Positions 1 through 5,973 of a stretch of 5,973 bases of DNA are shown piece after piece. This stretch comes from a bacterium (GTDB taxonomy: Bacteria; Bdellovibrionota; Bdellovibrionia; Bdellovibrionales; UBA1609). Location: positions 1,306 through 7,278 of the forward strand of contig JAJYHS010000114.1 in the NCBI GenBank assembly GCA_021784635.1. The letters are read 5' to 3'. The stretch's first letter is position 1. Every line of letters begins with the position of its first letter. The translations under genes and the position numbers were made by a program. The notes under the pieces were generated by a model, which saw only the letters and a list, made by a program, of their open reading frames with translations, searched no databases and was not told the DNA's origin.

Positions 1-29
1 ATCCGTTAACCCTTACCCCCTTCCAATTT

Positions 30-81
30 GCCCCTCAATTCCGGCAGCTCCCGCTGCGAAGGATGAGGGGCTTCTCTTTTT
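30..81 (+). terminator. Rho-independent terminator of a gene left of the window
   Basis: An 8-bp perfect stem pairs gcccctca (30-37) with tgaggggc (64-71). Inside it are a further 3-bp helix (40-42 with 61-63) and a 5-bp helix, GCAGC (44-48) with GCTGC (53-57), closed by a TCCC loop. The stem is followed directly by a T-rich tract (72-81, ttctcttttt). The T tract lies on the right, so the terminator works for rightward transcription and probably ends a gene left of the window; an in-frame TAA at 7-9 could be its stop codon, but that cannot be verified. On the leftward strand the stem is followed by AAATTGG, so it is a poor terminator for the beta-barrel gene that ends at 107. Confidence 0.75.
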
Positions 82-106
82 AGCGCTGATTGAATTGCCG
101 CACGGA

Positions 107-892
107 CTAATATTCGGGCGGTATATAAAAGCGAAAAACAACCCCGGCGAAAACGCCGCTCATATTGAGACTTACCGGCGCACCGCCGTTATCAGTCACG
201 ATCTGGCCGCTTGAAACAGAAGTCTCACTCGACCCGCGAATCGCATAACCCGAATTGGCGTACGTGAATTTATCAAATTGCATTTGGCGATAGCCGACTT
301 CAAGTGCGATGGTCGTATTTGAAAACGCGTGATATTCGGCCCCTACGCCAGCAACATAAGAAGTTGTATCACCGCTCCATTTTTCATCGATGCTACTGCT
401 ACTTGTGCTGTACTGGGTTACGCCCGTACTAGTAAGCGAATCGTTGTTTGCCACCGTTGCCATTGCGTAGCCGCCATCGAGCAACAGATAAATTCGCCCA
501 CTACGCGAACTCAACATATTATATTGAATTCCGGCATTGGGATTTAAAACTGTGGCCAAACTGCTAACGGTCATTAAATTGGCACCATCAGAGGCGCGCG
601 TGCCGACCGCATTTATCGATTTACCCTGATAAGCTTCGGCTCCGATACGAAAACTAAAATCGCGGTTTATATTAAATTGAATTCCCAATTGGCCGCTGAA
701 GCCAAATTGAACTCCACTAGAAAAATCAGTAACCGAACCGCTTGTTCGCGAAAAGGCCTGCGAAGATTGAAGTGTATCGGCGGCTGTCGCGCCAAAGAAC
801 GGCGCCACTCCCGAATTCTGATAGTTAAAAACATAAGCGTATGCGGGAGCGCATATCGATATCGTCCAAAATATAAATAACAGTCGTTTCAT
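107..892 (-). CDS. Probable outer-membrane beta-barrel protein
   Basis: This 261-residue protein starts with a Sec signal peptide: basic MKR, a hydrophobic core over residues 4-15, and a likely cleavage after AYA at residue 19. The mature part is rich in Gly, Ser, Thr and aromatic residues. It alternates short amphipathic strands (for example 62-73, 78-87, 134-143, 178-188, 193-206 and 246-256) with polar loops, including a Ser/Thr-rich loop near 150-172. This resembles small OmpW/OMP_b-brl type barrels of about eight strands. The final strand ends in VFRFY, followed by a short PPEY tail, so the aromatic terminal signal is not at the very last residue. The ATG is preceded by AGGG (897-900) with a tight 4-base spacing, and this site overlaps the stop of the upstream gene, which suggests coupling in a two-gene operon. 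The family is inferred from composition and strand pattern only; the ligand or role is unknown. Confidence 0.75.
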   Translation of the reverse strand: MKRLLFIFWTISICAPAYAYVFNYQNSGVAPFFGATAADTLQSSQAFSRTSGSVTDFSSGVQFGFSGQLGIQFNINRDFSFRIGAEAYQGKSINAVGTRASDGANLMTVSSLATVLNPNAGIQYNMLSSRSGRIYLLLDGGYAMATVANNDSLTSTGVTQYSTSSSSIDEKWSGDTTSYVAGVGAEYHAFSNTTIALEVGYRQMQFDKFTYANSGYAIRGSSETSVSSGQIVTDNGGAPVSLNMSGVFAGVVFRFYIPPEY

Positions 893-898
893 CTAACC

Positions 899-1471
899 CT
901 AACTTGCACGAGCACTTCTACCGGACAGCGCTTTCATATCGAGAACGATTTTGCCCGCGCTATTTTTGCGTTTCAGTTCAAAGACTTCGGCTTCAACCGG
1001 CTTTTTTAGCCGTAGCTGAATTGTCATACTCATATCCGTCGGATCAAAATTGATCTGCGCGCTTTTTACATAAGGAGAGCCCAAAAATATCTTTTTTAAT
1101 TTTTGCTCATTGACGTTTGAAGCTACCGTTTGCGAAAGATCCATTTCGATTCTCGGGAGATGATCGTTAATCGCGACGTGAAAGTAGCTGACTTTATCAA
1201 TCAGTGGGTGCCCTTTGTCGTCTCCAAGTTTAACAACCACACGTTCAATTTTTTGCCGGGCGGCATAAATTCTACGGATCCCCAAAATGCTAAAACTCGT
1301 ACTACTTGTTGAAGATTGACCGCCGGTAAATATGCCGTTTGTAAGATAGTCTTTAGACATATAGGTGCGCGCGAATCGATGTTCAACCATGGCGTAAGAC
1401 CGCACGCTCCAACCGCCTGCCAAAAGCAGAAAAATAAGCCCAACAGTAATATTGAATTGAGCGCTTTTCAT
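899..1471 (-). CDS. Secreted protein with AMIN-like beta-rich domain
   Basis: This 190-residue protein of unknown function has an N-terminal hydrophobic segment (residues 8-20) followed by a likely signal peptidase site after SYA at residue 27, so it is probably periplasmic. A low-complexity Gly/Ser/Thr stretch (49-62) leads into a domain of about 110 residues (72-180) made of short beta strands: ERVVVKL, LPRIEMDL, SMTIQLRL and GKIVLDMK. The spacing and the R-I-x-x-D-L signature resemble AMIN domains, which bind peptidoglycan or localise envelope proteins in amidases and secretins. No catalytic domain follows. The start is well set: a perfect AAGGAGG lies 7 bases before the ATG. It is the first gene of a leftward pair; the beta-barrel gene follows 6 bp after its stop, so the two may act together in the envelope. 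The AMIN assignment is a resemblance by eye. Confidence 0.7.
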   Translation of the reverse strand: MKSAQFNITVGLIFLLLAGGWSVRSYAMVEHRFARTYMSKDYLTNGIFTGGQSSTSSTSFSILGIRRIYAARQKIERVVVKLGDDKGHPLIDKVSYFHVAINDHLPRIEMDLSQTVASNVNEQKLKKIFLGSPYVKSAQINFDPTDMSMTIQLRLKKPVEAEVFELKRKNSAGKIVLDMKALSGRSARAS

Positions 1472-1478
1472 GCCACTC

Positions 1479-1485
1479 CCTCCTT
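1479..1485 (-). promoter_or_regulatory. Perfect ribosome binding site, AMIN-like gene
   Basis: The reverse strand reads AAGGAGG, fully complementary to the usual 16S rRNA tail, 7 bases before the ATG at 1471. It fixes the start of the 190-residue gene and predicts efficient translation. Confidence 0.85.
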
Positions 1486-1633
1486 ATAATAGACACGGTA
1501 AACCAATGCTTCGGAAGTGACAAATCTCGGCCCTAAGTACGTAAATTGTCGCTGTGCCCCGCCTTTTTGCGCGACGAATCAATAGCTTACCGTTCGCTAA
1601 TGTTGGCCCATTTTTTTCATAGTCTTTCGCTAG

Positions 1634-1638
1634 AGGAG
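1634..1638 (+). promoter_or_regulatory. Ribosome binding site of repeat lipoprotein
   Basis: AGGAG lies 8 bases before the ATG at 1647, a standard spacing. It supports this start, which also gives a textbook lipoprotein signal peptide. Confidence 0.8.
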
Positions 1639-1646
1639 AAATCCGT

Positions 1647-2333
1647 ATGAAAAGGGTAACGCTAAAAATCGTGAAATTTGCTGCGATAATGGCTGGTCTG
1701 TCGTTCCTAGCTGCCTGTAATCATGGTTCTAGTAACAATAATCAGACCTACTGCGCTCCCAATGGAGCTTGCTACAATATGAACGCCACTAACTGCGGTA
1801 ACGGCGAATATCAGTGGCAAGGTATTCCGGGCCAAAGCAATTGTATCGACACTTGGCACGGCGGTCAGGCGGTTTCAACGACTTTGTGTAGCGCAACAGG
1901 CGCGAGCTCTTACCCCTACAGTGGAGCTTATCCGTATAGTGGCGCATATCCATATAACGGCGCGTACCCGTACAATACCGGCGCTTATCCGTACAACATG
2001 GGCGCTTCACCGTACAGCTGCTCGGGAATTTACAATCCAGGGATTAACCCAATTGTTGGGCCCGCATATACCAACTTCACGGGCCTTCCGTACCAATTTT
2101 CACCTGGCATGATGAACAATTGCGGATTTTTCTCGGTTGATCCCGTGACTGGCATTACCCAGTGCGATCAGGTCAGTTCGTGGAACTCCTTTAACTATCA
2201 AGGTGCCGTACCCGTTGTTTGGCCTGGGTACTATCCATACAATGGTTATAGTGCGGGAGTTGCCGGCACGGGCTTCGGCGCAGGTGCTTTCATGTACATC
2301 TACCACCAAAAAACTCAAGCTCACGGCAGCTAA
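1647..2333 (+). CDS. Cysteine-rich lipoprotein with GAYPY repeats
   Basis: This 228-residue protein begins with a lipoprotein signal peptide: basic MKRVTLK, a hydrophobic core (residues 9-21) and lipobox L-A-A-C with the lipidated cysteine at residue 24. The +2 residue is Asn, so outer-membrane sorting is expected by the E. coli rule, whose validity here is an assumption. The mature protein has eight further cysteines (36, 42, 50, 66, 81, 125, 159, 173), an even number that suits disulfide bonds. Residues 89-124 form a tandem repeat of the unit YPY(S/N)GA. The rest is rich in Tyr, Gly, Asn and Pro, with another YPYNGY near 197 and a Gly/Ala-rich tail (203-214). Few charged residues follow the signal. 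I recognise no enzymatic domain; a structural or surface-coat role is a guess. The peptidase gene starts 56 bp downstream with no clear terminator between them. Confidence 0.85.
   Translation: MKRVTLKIVKFAAIMAGLSFLAACNHGSSNNNQTYCAPNGACYNMNATNCGNGEYQWQGIPGQSNCIDTWHGGQAVSTTLCSATGASSYPYSGAYPYSGAYPYNGAYPYNTGAYPYNMGASPYSCSGIYNPGINPIVGPAYTNFTGLPYQFSPGMMNNCGFFSVDPVTGITQCDQVSSWNSFNYQGAVPVVWPGYYPYNGYSAGVAGTGFGAGAFMYIYHQKTQAHGS
1911..2018 (+). repeat. In-frame tandem repeat, 18/21-bp units
   Basis: Six consecutive units encode the peptide motif Y-P-Y-(S/N)-G-A: three of 18 bp, then two of 21 bp that gain an extra Thr or Met before Gly-Ala, then a final partial unit where Tyr becomes Ser (SPYS). All length changes are multiples of three. 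The units differ mostly at third codon positions (TAC/TAT, CCC/CCG/CCA, GCT/GCA/GCG), so the DNA repeat has decayed while the peptide repeat has been kept. Confidence 0.9.
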
Positions 2334-2371
2334 AGACCGGCTCAAAATTTTTGATAGACGCATGAACTCAG

Positions 2372-2397
2372 GACGCCATATAAGAAAATATGGCGTC
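2372..2397 (+). promoter_or_regulatory. Perfect inverted repeat over the peptidase start codon
   Basis: GACGCCATAT (2372-2381) is exactly complementary to ATATGGCGTC (2388-2397), with loop AAGAAA (2382-2387). In mRNA this is a 10-bp hairpin with the ATG (2390-2392) inside the 3' arm. The only SD-like bases are AGGA (2370-2373), which overlaps the 5' arm and lies 16 bases from the start, and the purine loop, which is 2 bases from it. Folding would hide the start codon. There is no T tract after it, so it is not a standard terminator. As DNA it could equally be an operator dyad. Confidence 0.6.
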
Positions 2398-4441
2398 ACA
2401 AAATTTAGAACCCTTCAAGTATTTGGATCTACCCCATCACGCTCTCGCGTTTGACAAAATCACTCCTGAAATATTTTTGCCGGCACTGAAAGAAAATTTA
2501 GCTGCGGCAAAAAAACAAATTTCGCGTATTCGCGACGACGTTGAGCCTGCGACGTTTAAAAACACAATCGTGGCGCTTGAAACCGCGGGTGAAGACGCCG
2601 ATTTGGTTTCGACCACATTCTATAACCTGCTACATGCGCACACGAATGATCAGCTTCAAAATTTAGCGCTTGAAATTGGCCCCCTACTTGCAAACTACGC
2701 AAGCGATATCTTGCTTGATACGAAACTGTTTGCGCGCATCAAGAGCCTTTATGAGCTTCGCGAGAAGCTTAATCTTAACGTTGAAGAATCAAAACTACTT
2801 GAAAAATATTATCTCGATTTTGTTCGCAACGGAGCTTTACTCGACGATGAGAAAAAATCCGAACTTAGAAAAATTGATGAAGAGCTATCAAAACTCAGCC
2901 CGCAGTTTTCTGACAACGTATTAAAGGCGACAAACGAATTTACTCTCCACCTCACTAAGCGTGATGAAGTTGCCGGTTTGCCCGCCATCGTATTGACGGC
3001 CGCCGCCGCTGCCGCAAAAGAGAAAAATCTCGATGGGTGGCTTTCTACACTTCAAATGCCGAGCTATATCCCATTTATGCAGTTTGCAGCGCATCGGCCA
3101 TCGCGCGAGAAAATGTATCGCGCCTACGGCTCGCGGGCATTTGGCGGCAACTTTGACAATCGAAAACTTATTTTGCAAATTTTGAAATTGCGCGAGAAAC
3201 GAGCGCGACTCTTGGGCTATAAAAATCATGCGGAGTTCATGCTCGAACGGCGCATGGCCGAGTCCCCAGATCGTGTCATGCAATTTCTGAAACGAATCGA
3301 AGTGGCATCACTGCCGGCGGCACGTCGCGATGTGAAAGAAATCGAAGATTTCGCAAAATCTAAAGGCGCCCCGGTACCGCTTGAACCATGGGACTTTGCA
3401 TATTGGTCTGAACGGTTAAAAGAAAAAAGATTCGAGTTTTCTCAAGACGATCTGCGCCCGTATTTTAAATTAGAAAACGTCGTAAAAGGAGCTTTCGAAC
3501 ACGCGCGGCGGTTGTACGGTTTGATGTTCAAGGAGTCAGATGCGTACCCGGTATGGCACCCCGACGTAAAAACATTCGAAGTCACCGACGAAAAAACGAA
3601 TGAATTTGTCGGCCTCTTTTACGCCGATTTTTATCCGCGCGAAAGTAAGAGCGGCGGCGCCTGGATGACCAATTATTTCGAGCAAGGTTTATTTCACGGA
3701 CAAGTCGATCATCCCCACGTGTCGGTCGTTTGTAATTTTACAAAACCATCCGCAAATGAGCCGTCACTTCTTACGTTCGACGAAGTCAATACGCTTTTTC
3801 ATGAATTCGGTCACTCGCTTCACAGTCTATTATCTCGCTGCCGTTACCGCTCGCTTGCCGGTACGAATGTCTACTGGGATTTTGTCGAGTTGCCTTCACA
3901 GATTATGGAAAATTGGATCAAAGAAAAAGAGAGTCTGGATATATTCGCGCGCCATTACAAAACGGGCGAATTGATACCCGCCGACCTTGTGAAAAAAATT
4001 AAAGATAGTTCGCGCTACTTGGCAGGCTATCAGTCATTGCGTCAGGTTATGCTGGCAAATCTCGATATGGCTTGGCACACAGCCGACTCGTCTAAAATCT
4101 CAGATGTCGCAAAATTTGAAGACCAAGTTGCCGACCGTTTGCGTGTTTTGCCCAAGGTCGAAGGGATTAATATTACGTGCAGCTTTTCACATATCTTTGG
4201 CGGCGGGTATTCGGCCGGGTATTACAGTTACAAATGGGCTGAAAGTCTCGACGCCGACGCGTTTGAATATTTTAAAGAGTGCGGGCTCTTTAACAAGGAT
4301 GTTGCACAAAAATTTCGCGAAAATATTTTATCTCGCGGCGGAACAGAACATCCCATGGAGCTATACATACGCTTTCGCGGTCGCGAACCGGATCCCGACG
4401 CGTTATTACGTCGCGACGGCCTTATCGATGAGGTTACATGA
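2390..4441 (+). CDS. M3 family zinc oligopeptidase (Dcp/PrlC type)
   Basis: This 683-residue protein matches the full length of the M3A family (about 680). These cytoplasmic zinc peptidases cut short peptides within a closed channel. The zinc site is HEFGH at 471-475 (H471 and H475 bind zinc, E472 is catalytic), with the third ligand E500 in DFVELPSQ, at the same 29-residue spacing as in neurolysin. The substrate-binding Tyr region FGGGYSAGYYSY lies near the C terminus. Features pointing to peptidyl-dipeptidase Dcp rather than oligopeptidase A are the Thr-Phe-x-Asn-Thr-Ile segment near 55-60, SKSGGAWM (419-426), the AGTN loop (490-493) and FGGGY; ELPSQIMENW is more PrlC-like, so no gene symbol is assigned. 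There is no signal peptide. The start is the first ATG after an in-frame TAA at 2381, and it lies within a hairpin. The stop overlaps the nadK start by 4 bases. Confidence 0.95.
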   Translation: MASQNLEPFKYLDLPHHALAFDKITPEIFLPALKENLAAAKKQISRIRDDVEPATFKNTIVALETAGEDADLVSTTFYNLLHAHTNDQLQNLALEIGPLLANYASDILLDTKLFARIKSLYELREKLNLNVEESKLLEKYYLDFVRNGALLDDEKKSELRKIDEELSKLSPQFSDNVLKATNEFTLHLTKRDEVAGLPAIVLTAAAAAAKEKNLDGWLSTLQMPSYIPFMQFAAHRPSREKMYRAYGSRAFGGNFDNRKLILQILKLREKRARLLGYKNHAEFMLERRMAESPDRVMQFLKRIEVASLPAARRDVKEIEDFAKSKGAPVPLEPWDFAYWSERLKEKRFEFSQDDLRPYFKLENVVKGAFEHARRLYGLMFKESDAYPVWHPDVKTFEVTDEKTNEFVGLFYADFYPRESKSGGAWMTNYFEQGLFHGQVDHPHVSVVCNFTKPSANEPSLLTFDEVNTLFHEFGHSLHSLLSRCRYRSLAGTNVYWDFVELPSQIMENWIKEKESLDIFARHYKTGELIPADLVKKIKDSSRYLAGYQSLRQVMLANLDMAWHTADSSKISDVAKFEDQVADRLRVLPKVEGINITCSFSHIFGGGYSAGYYSYKWAESLDADAFEYFKECGLFNKDVAQKFRENILSRGGTEHPMELYIRFRGREPDPDALLRRDGLIDEVT

Positions 4442-5340
4442 ACAAGAAATGTTTGTCTGATGCTTATCGTCCCGTTCCTTTTGAGCGCGAGATAAAATCA
4501 GTGGTAATCGTGCATCGGCCAGAATCGAGTAACGCGGTCAAAAGCGCATTTGAGCTCTCGGAGTGGTTGAGAAAGCGTGCGATTCAAGTCTTCAGCCATC
4601 CCCAGCAAAAACTGAGCGATAAAGTTAAAAAAGTAAAAGAGTCTTGGCTCAAGGCTGTCGACCTCGTGATTGTTTTGGGCGGTGACGGCACCTATTTGCA
4701 CGCCGTCCGAATGCTTGCCGGCCAGAAAATTCCGATTCTCGGCGTGAACATGGGCTCACTTGGATTTCTTACCGAAAATCGCAGACAAGATTTGTATTCT
4801 GTCGTGCAGATGACTCTCGATGGAAAAATGGAAATGCGACCGCGTGCTATGATCGACGTAAAAGTTCACCGTCACTCCAAAATTATTAGTGAAGCTCGAG
4901 CGCTCAACGACGTGGTGATTGAACGTGGTCAATTCAGCCAACTCATCAGCATTGAAATGTACTCAAAAGAAAATTTGGTTGGCGACGTCAAGGCCGATGG
5001 GATCGTCATTGCAACACCTACAGGTTCAACAGCCTACAATTTATCCGCCGGCGGACCAATTTTACATCCCCATGTTCGCGCTTTTGTCGTAACTCCGATA
5101 TGCCCGCATTCGCTTACCCACCGGCCAATTTTGTTCCCGGATGATCAGGCTCTCACCTTCAAACTTCTAAAGAAAAAACAAAAAGCACTGCTCACAGTAG
5201 ATGGTCAAACGGGGGGGAATTTGATCGCGGGGGACGAAGTGATTGTGACTCGCGCAAAATGCAATCATTACATGCTGAGACGGCCAACTCACCGATATTT
5301 CGATTTGCTTCGTGAAAAATTAAAATTCGGAGAGCGATAA
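4438..5340 (+). CDS. nadK: NAD kinase
   Basis: This 300-residue enzyme phosphorylates NAD at the 2'-hydroxyl to give NADP, usually with ATP, in the cytoplasm. All family signatures are present: GGDGT (81-85, with the catalytic Asp), NMGSLGFLTE (104-113), the ND pair in LNDVVIERG (157-165), the glycine-rich DGIVIATPTGSTAY (187-200) with SAGGPI after it, the HRP motif at 228-230, and LTVDGQ (252-257). Length is typical (about 290-300), and the fold is the alpha/beta N-terminal domain plus the C-terminal beta domain. The first 19 residues precede strand one and are poorly conserved. The start ATGA overlaps the peptidase stop, with GAGG (4430-4433) 4 bases upstream, indicating translational coupling. 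The next lipoprotein starts immediately after the stop. A run of seven G (5211-5217) lies inside the frame just after DGQ without disrupting it. Confidence 0.97.
   Translation: MNKKCLSDAYRPVPFEREIKSVVIVHRPESSNAVKSAFELSEWLRKRAIQVFSHPQQKLSDKVKKVKESWLKAVDLVIVLGGDGTYLHAVRMLAGQKIPILGVNMGSLGFLTENRRQDLYSVVQMTLDGKMEMRPRAMIDVKVHRHSKIISEARALNDVVIERGQFSQLISIEMYSKENLVGDVKADGIVIATPTGSTAYNLSAGGPILHPHVRAFVVTPICPHSLTHRPILFPDDQALTFKLLKKKQKALLTVDGQTGGNLIAGDEVIVTRAKCNHYMLRRPTHRYFDLLREKLKFGER
5329..5334 (+). promoter_or_regulatory. Ribosome binding site inside the end of nadK
   Basis: GGAGAG lies 6 bases before the ATG at 5341 and within the last codons of nadK. It favours 5341 over the in-frame ATG at 5371, which has no SD-like sequence. 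Confidence 0.7.
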
Positions 5341-5973
5341 ATGGCCGAGGCAAAATCCGTTCAATCCTTAATGAAAATTCTGATCGTGGGGCTCATCGGC
5401 GCTTCGCTATTTGGTTGCGCGGTTGCAATTCCGGTTCATGAAGACAATTCGGCGCAGACGCTGGGTAAAGGAAAATGGGATGTTGCCTTACTGGACGGTG
5501 CTGGCCCAACTGTAGGACCGCGAAATTTTCCGTCTGGCTCTCAACCCGGCGCGGGTGTCTTTCCGCAAATGTTTACGGGCTTTCGAGTCGCACGCGGAAT
5601 TACGAAAACTTACGATGCCGAATTAGAAGCTGACGCTTCTGTTTTTGGCGGCGGCGAATTCAGTTTAGCCGTTATACATCAATGGTATGGCCCCTCTTAT
5701 TTTGAAACAAAGGCGGGTGACAATTACGCCGGCATGCGCTTTCGTTATACGTCGGCTAGCGGTTACGAAGATAATCCTGCCACATGGTCAAACAGCTCAA
5801 GCGACAGTATCTTTGGTAACAATATTTTTGTAAGCTCGTTGAATGCCGACACGCTTACTTTTGCCAACTCGTGGGGGCATGCCACAGCTAGCTGGTTCGG
5901 CGTTTACGCGGGCCTCGAAGCGGGGACAAGCCATTTACGCGCACAATTACGCGATGGTGGCCCGACGGGCACG
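5341..5973 (+). CDS. Envelope lipoprotein, barrel-like, 3' end missing
   Basis: The frame is open for 211 codons to the window edge, so the C terminus is not seen. Residues 11-25 form a hydrophobic signal segment starting MKILIV, ending in lipobox L-F-G-C with the lipidated cysteine at residue 26; Phe at -2 is tolerated but not the usual choice. The mature part is rich in Gly, aromatic and small polar residues, with alternating strand-like stretches (for example GKWDVALLDGAG, YDAELEADASVFGGG, YAGMRFRYTSA and ASWFGVYAGLEAG), as in outer-membrane barrel proteins of unknown role. Two starts compete: 5341 has a good ribosome site and abuts the nadK stop (TAAATG), but gives an unusual acidic-containing leader MAEAKSVQSL; 5371 gives a cleaner signal peptide but no ribosome site. 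It is very likely the third gene of the peptidase-nadK operon. I do not recognise a named family. Confidence 0.75.
   Translation, partial: MAEAKSVQSLMKILIVGLIGASLFGCAVAIPVHEDNSAQTLGKGKWDVALLDGAGPTVGPRNFPSGSQPGAGVFPQMFTGFRVARGITKTYDAELEADASVFGGGEFSLAVIHQWYGPSYFETKAGDNYAGMRFRYTSASGYEDNPATWSNSSSDSIFGNNIFVSSLNADTLTFANSWGHATASWFGVYAGLEAGTSHLRAQLRDGGPTGT

Larger units (their letters stand above)
1472..1646. other. Divergent intergenic region with two start sites
   Basis: These 175 bp separate the leftward AMIN-like/barrel pair from the rightward lipoprotein and should hold both promoters. For the leftward gene, a TTGTCA box (1518-1523, reverse strand) lies 17 bp from TACCGT (1495-1500, reverse strand), a mediocre sigma70-like pair. 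A closer TATTAT (1488-1493, reverse strand) sits too near the ribosome site to serve a normal leader. No good -35/-10 pair stands out for the rightward gene; TAATGT at 1598-1603 is the best lone -10. A run of seven T (1611-1617) lies in the rightward leader. No small ORF or RNA gene was recognised here. Confidence 0.6.

Noticed and set aside
2..214. Rightward open frame from the left edge to a TGA at 212
   Set aside because: It runs through the terminator hairpin and T tract and then antisense to the barrel gene; no start or family signature is seen.
1548..1577. Inverted repeat GTCGC (1548-1552) with GCGAC (1571-1575) in the divergent region
   Set aside because: The stem is only 5 bp (7 with a wobble pair) with an 18-base loop; easily expected by chance.
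1596..1617. Possible terminator before the seven-T run
   Set aside because: No stable stem directly precedes the T run; the only nearby stem is 4 bp (TAGC/GCTA) and is not adjacent.
2319..2350. Possible terminator after the repeat lipoprotein
   Set aside because: The ATTTTT tract is present, but the upstream bases form only a 4-bp AGCT stem, so termination here is not supported.
2362..2454. Short rightward frame starting at ATG 2362 and overlapping the peptidase start out of frame
   Set aside because: It has no ribosome site and is an unremarkable 30-residue peptide; a leader-peptide role is possible but unsupported.
2999..3016. Run of six alanine codons in the peptidase
   Set aside because: It falls where Dcp proteins also have an Ala-rich helix, so it is ordinary variation.
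4104..4460. 118-codon rightward frame inside the peptidase and nadK genes
   Set aside because: It lies in another frame of two genes with clear family motifs and resembles no family; it is a shadow.

Overview
The window looks like ordinary chromosome from a Gram-negative bacterium of medium GC content. Four of its six genes encode exported proteins: two with apparent Sec signal peptides (one a probable outer-membrane beta-barrel) and two lipoproteins. The mix of cysteine- and tyrosine-rich lipoproteins, barrel-like envelope proteins of unknown role and an M3 peptidase fits the Bdellovibrionota or a related predatory or deep-branching delta-proteobacterial lineage. That placement is an inference from general flavour, not from a marker gene. 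No mobile element, CRISPR array, rRNA or tRNA is visible.

Layout. Positions 1-106 hold a rho-independent terminator reading rightwards, which probably ends a gene lying left of the window. Positions 107-1471 carry two leftward genes that form an apparent operon: a secreted protein with an AMIN-like beta-rich domain, followed 6 bp later by a probable outer-membrane beta-barrel protein. A 175-bp divergent intergenic region (1472-1646) separates them from the rightward genes. These are a cysteine-rich lipoprotein with a Gly-Ala-Tyr-Pro-Tyr tandem repeat (1647-2333), an M3 zinc peptidase of Dcp/PrlC type (2390-4441), NAD kinase (4438-5340), and the start of a second lipoprotein that runs off the right edge (5341 onward).

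How the genes relate. Peptidase, NAD kinase and the last lipoprotein are tightly packed: a 4-base ATGA overlap, then a stop codon directly followed by a start codon. They are very likely co-transcribed and translationally coupled, although their functions (cytoplasmic peptide degradation, NADP synthesis, envelope structure) are not obviously linked. The two leftward genes may act together in the envelope.

The most unusual local signal is a perfect 10-bp inverted repeat with a 6-base loop that buries the start codon of the peptidase gene. It could be a translational control hairpin or a protein-binding dyad. I found no convincing evidence of a new multi-gene system.
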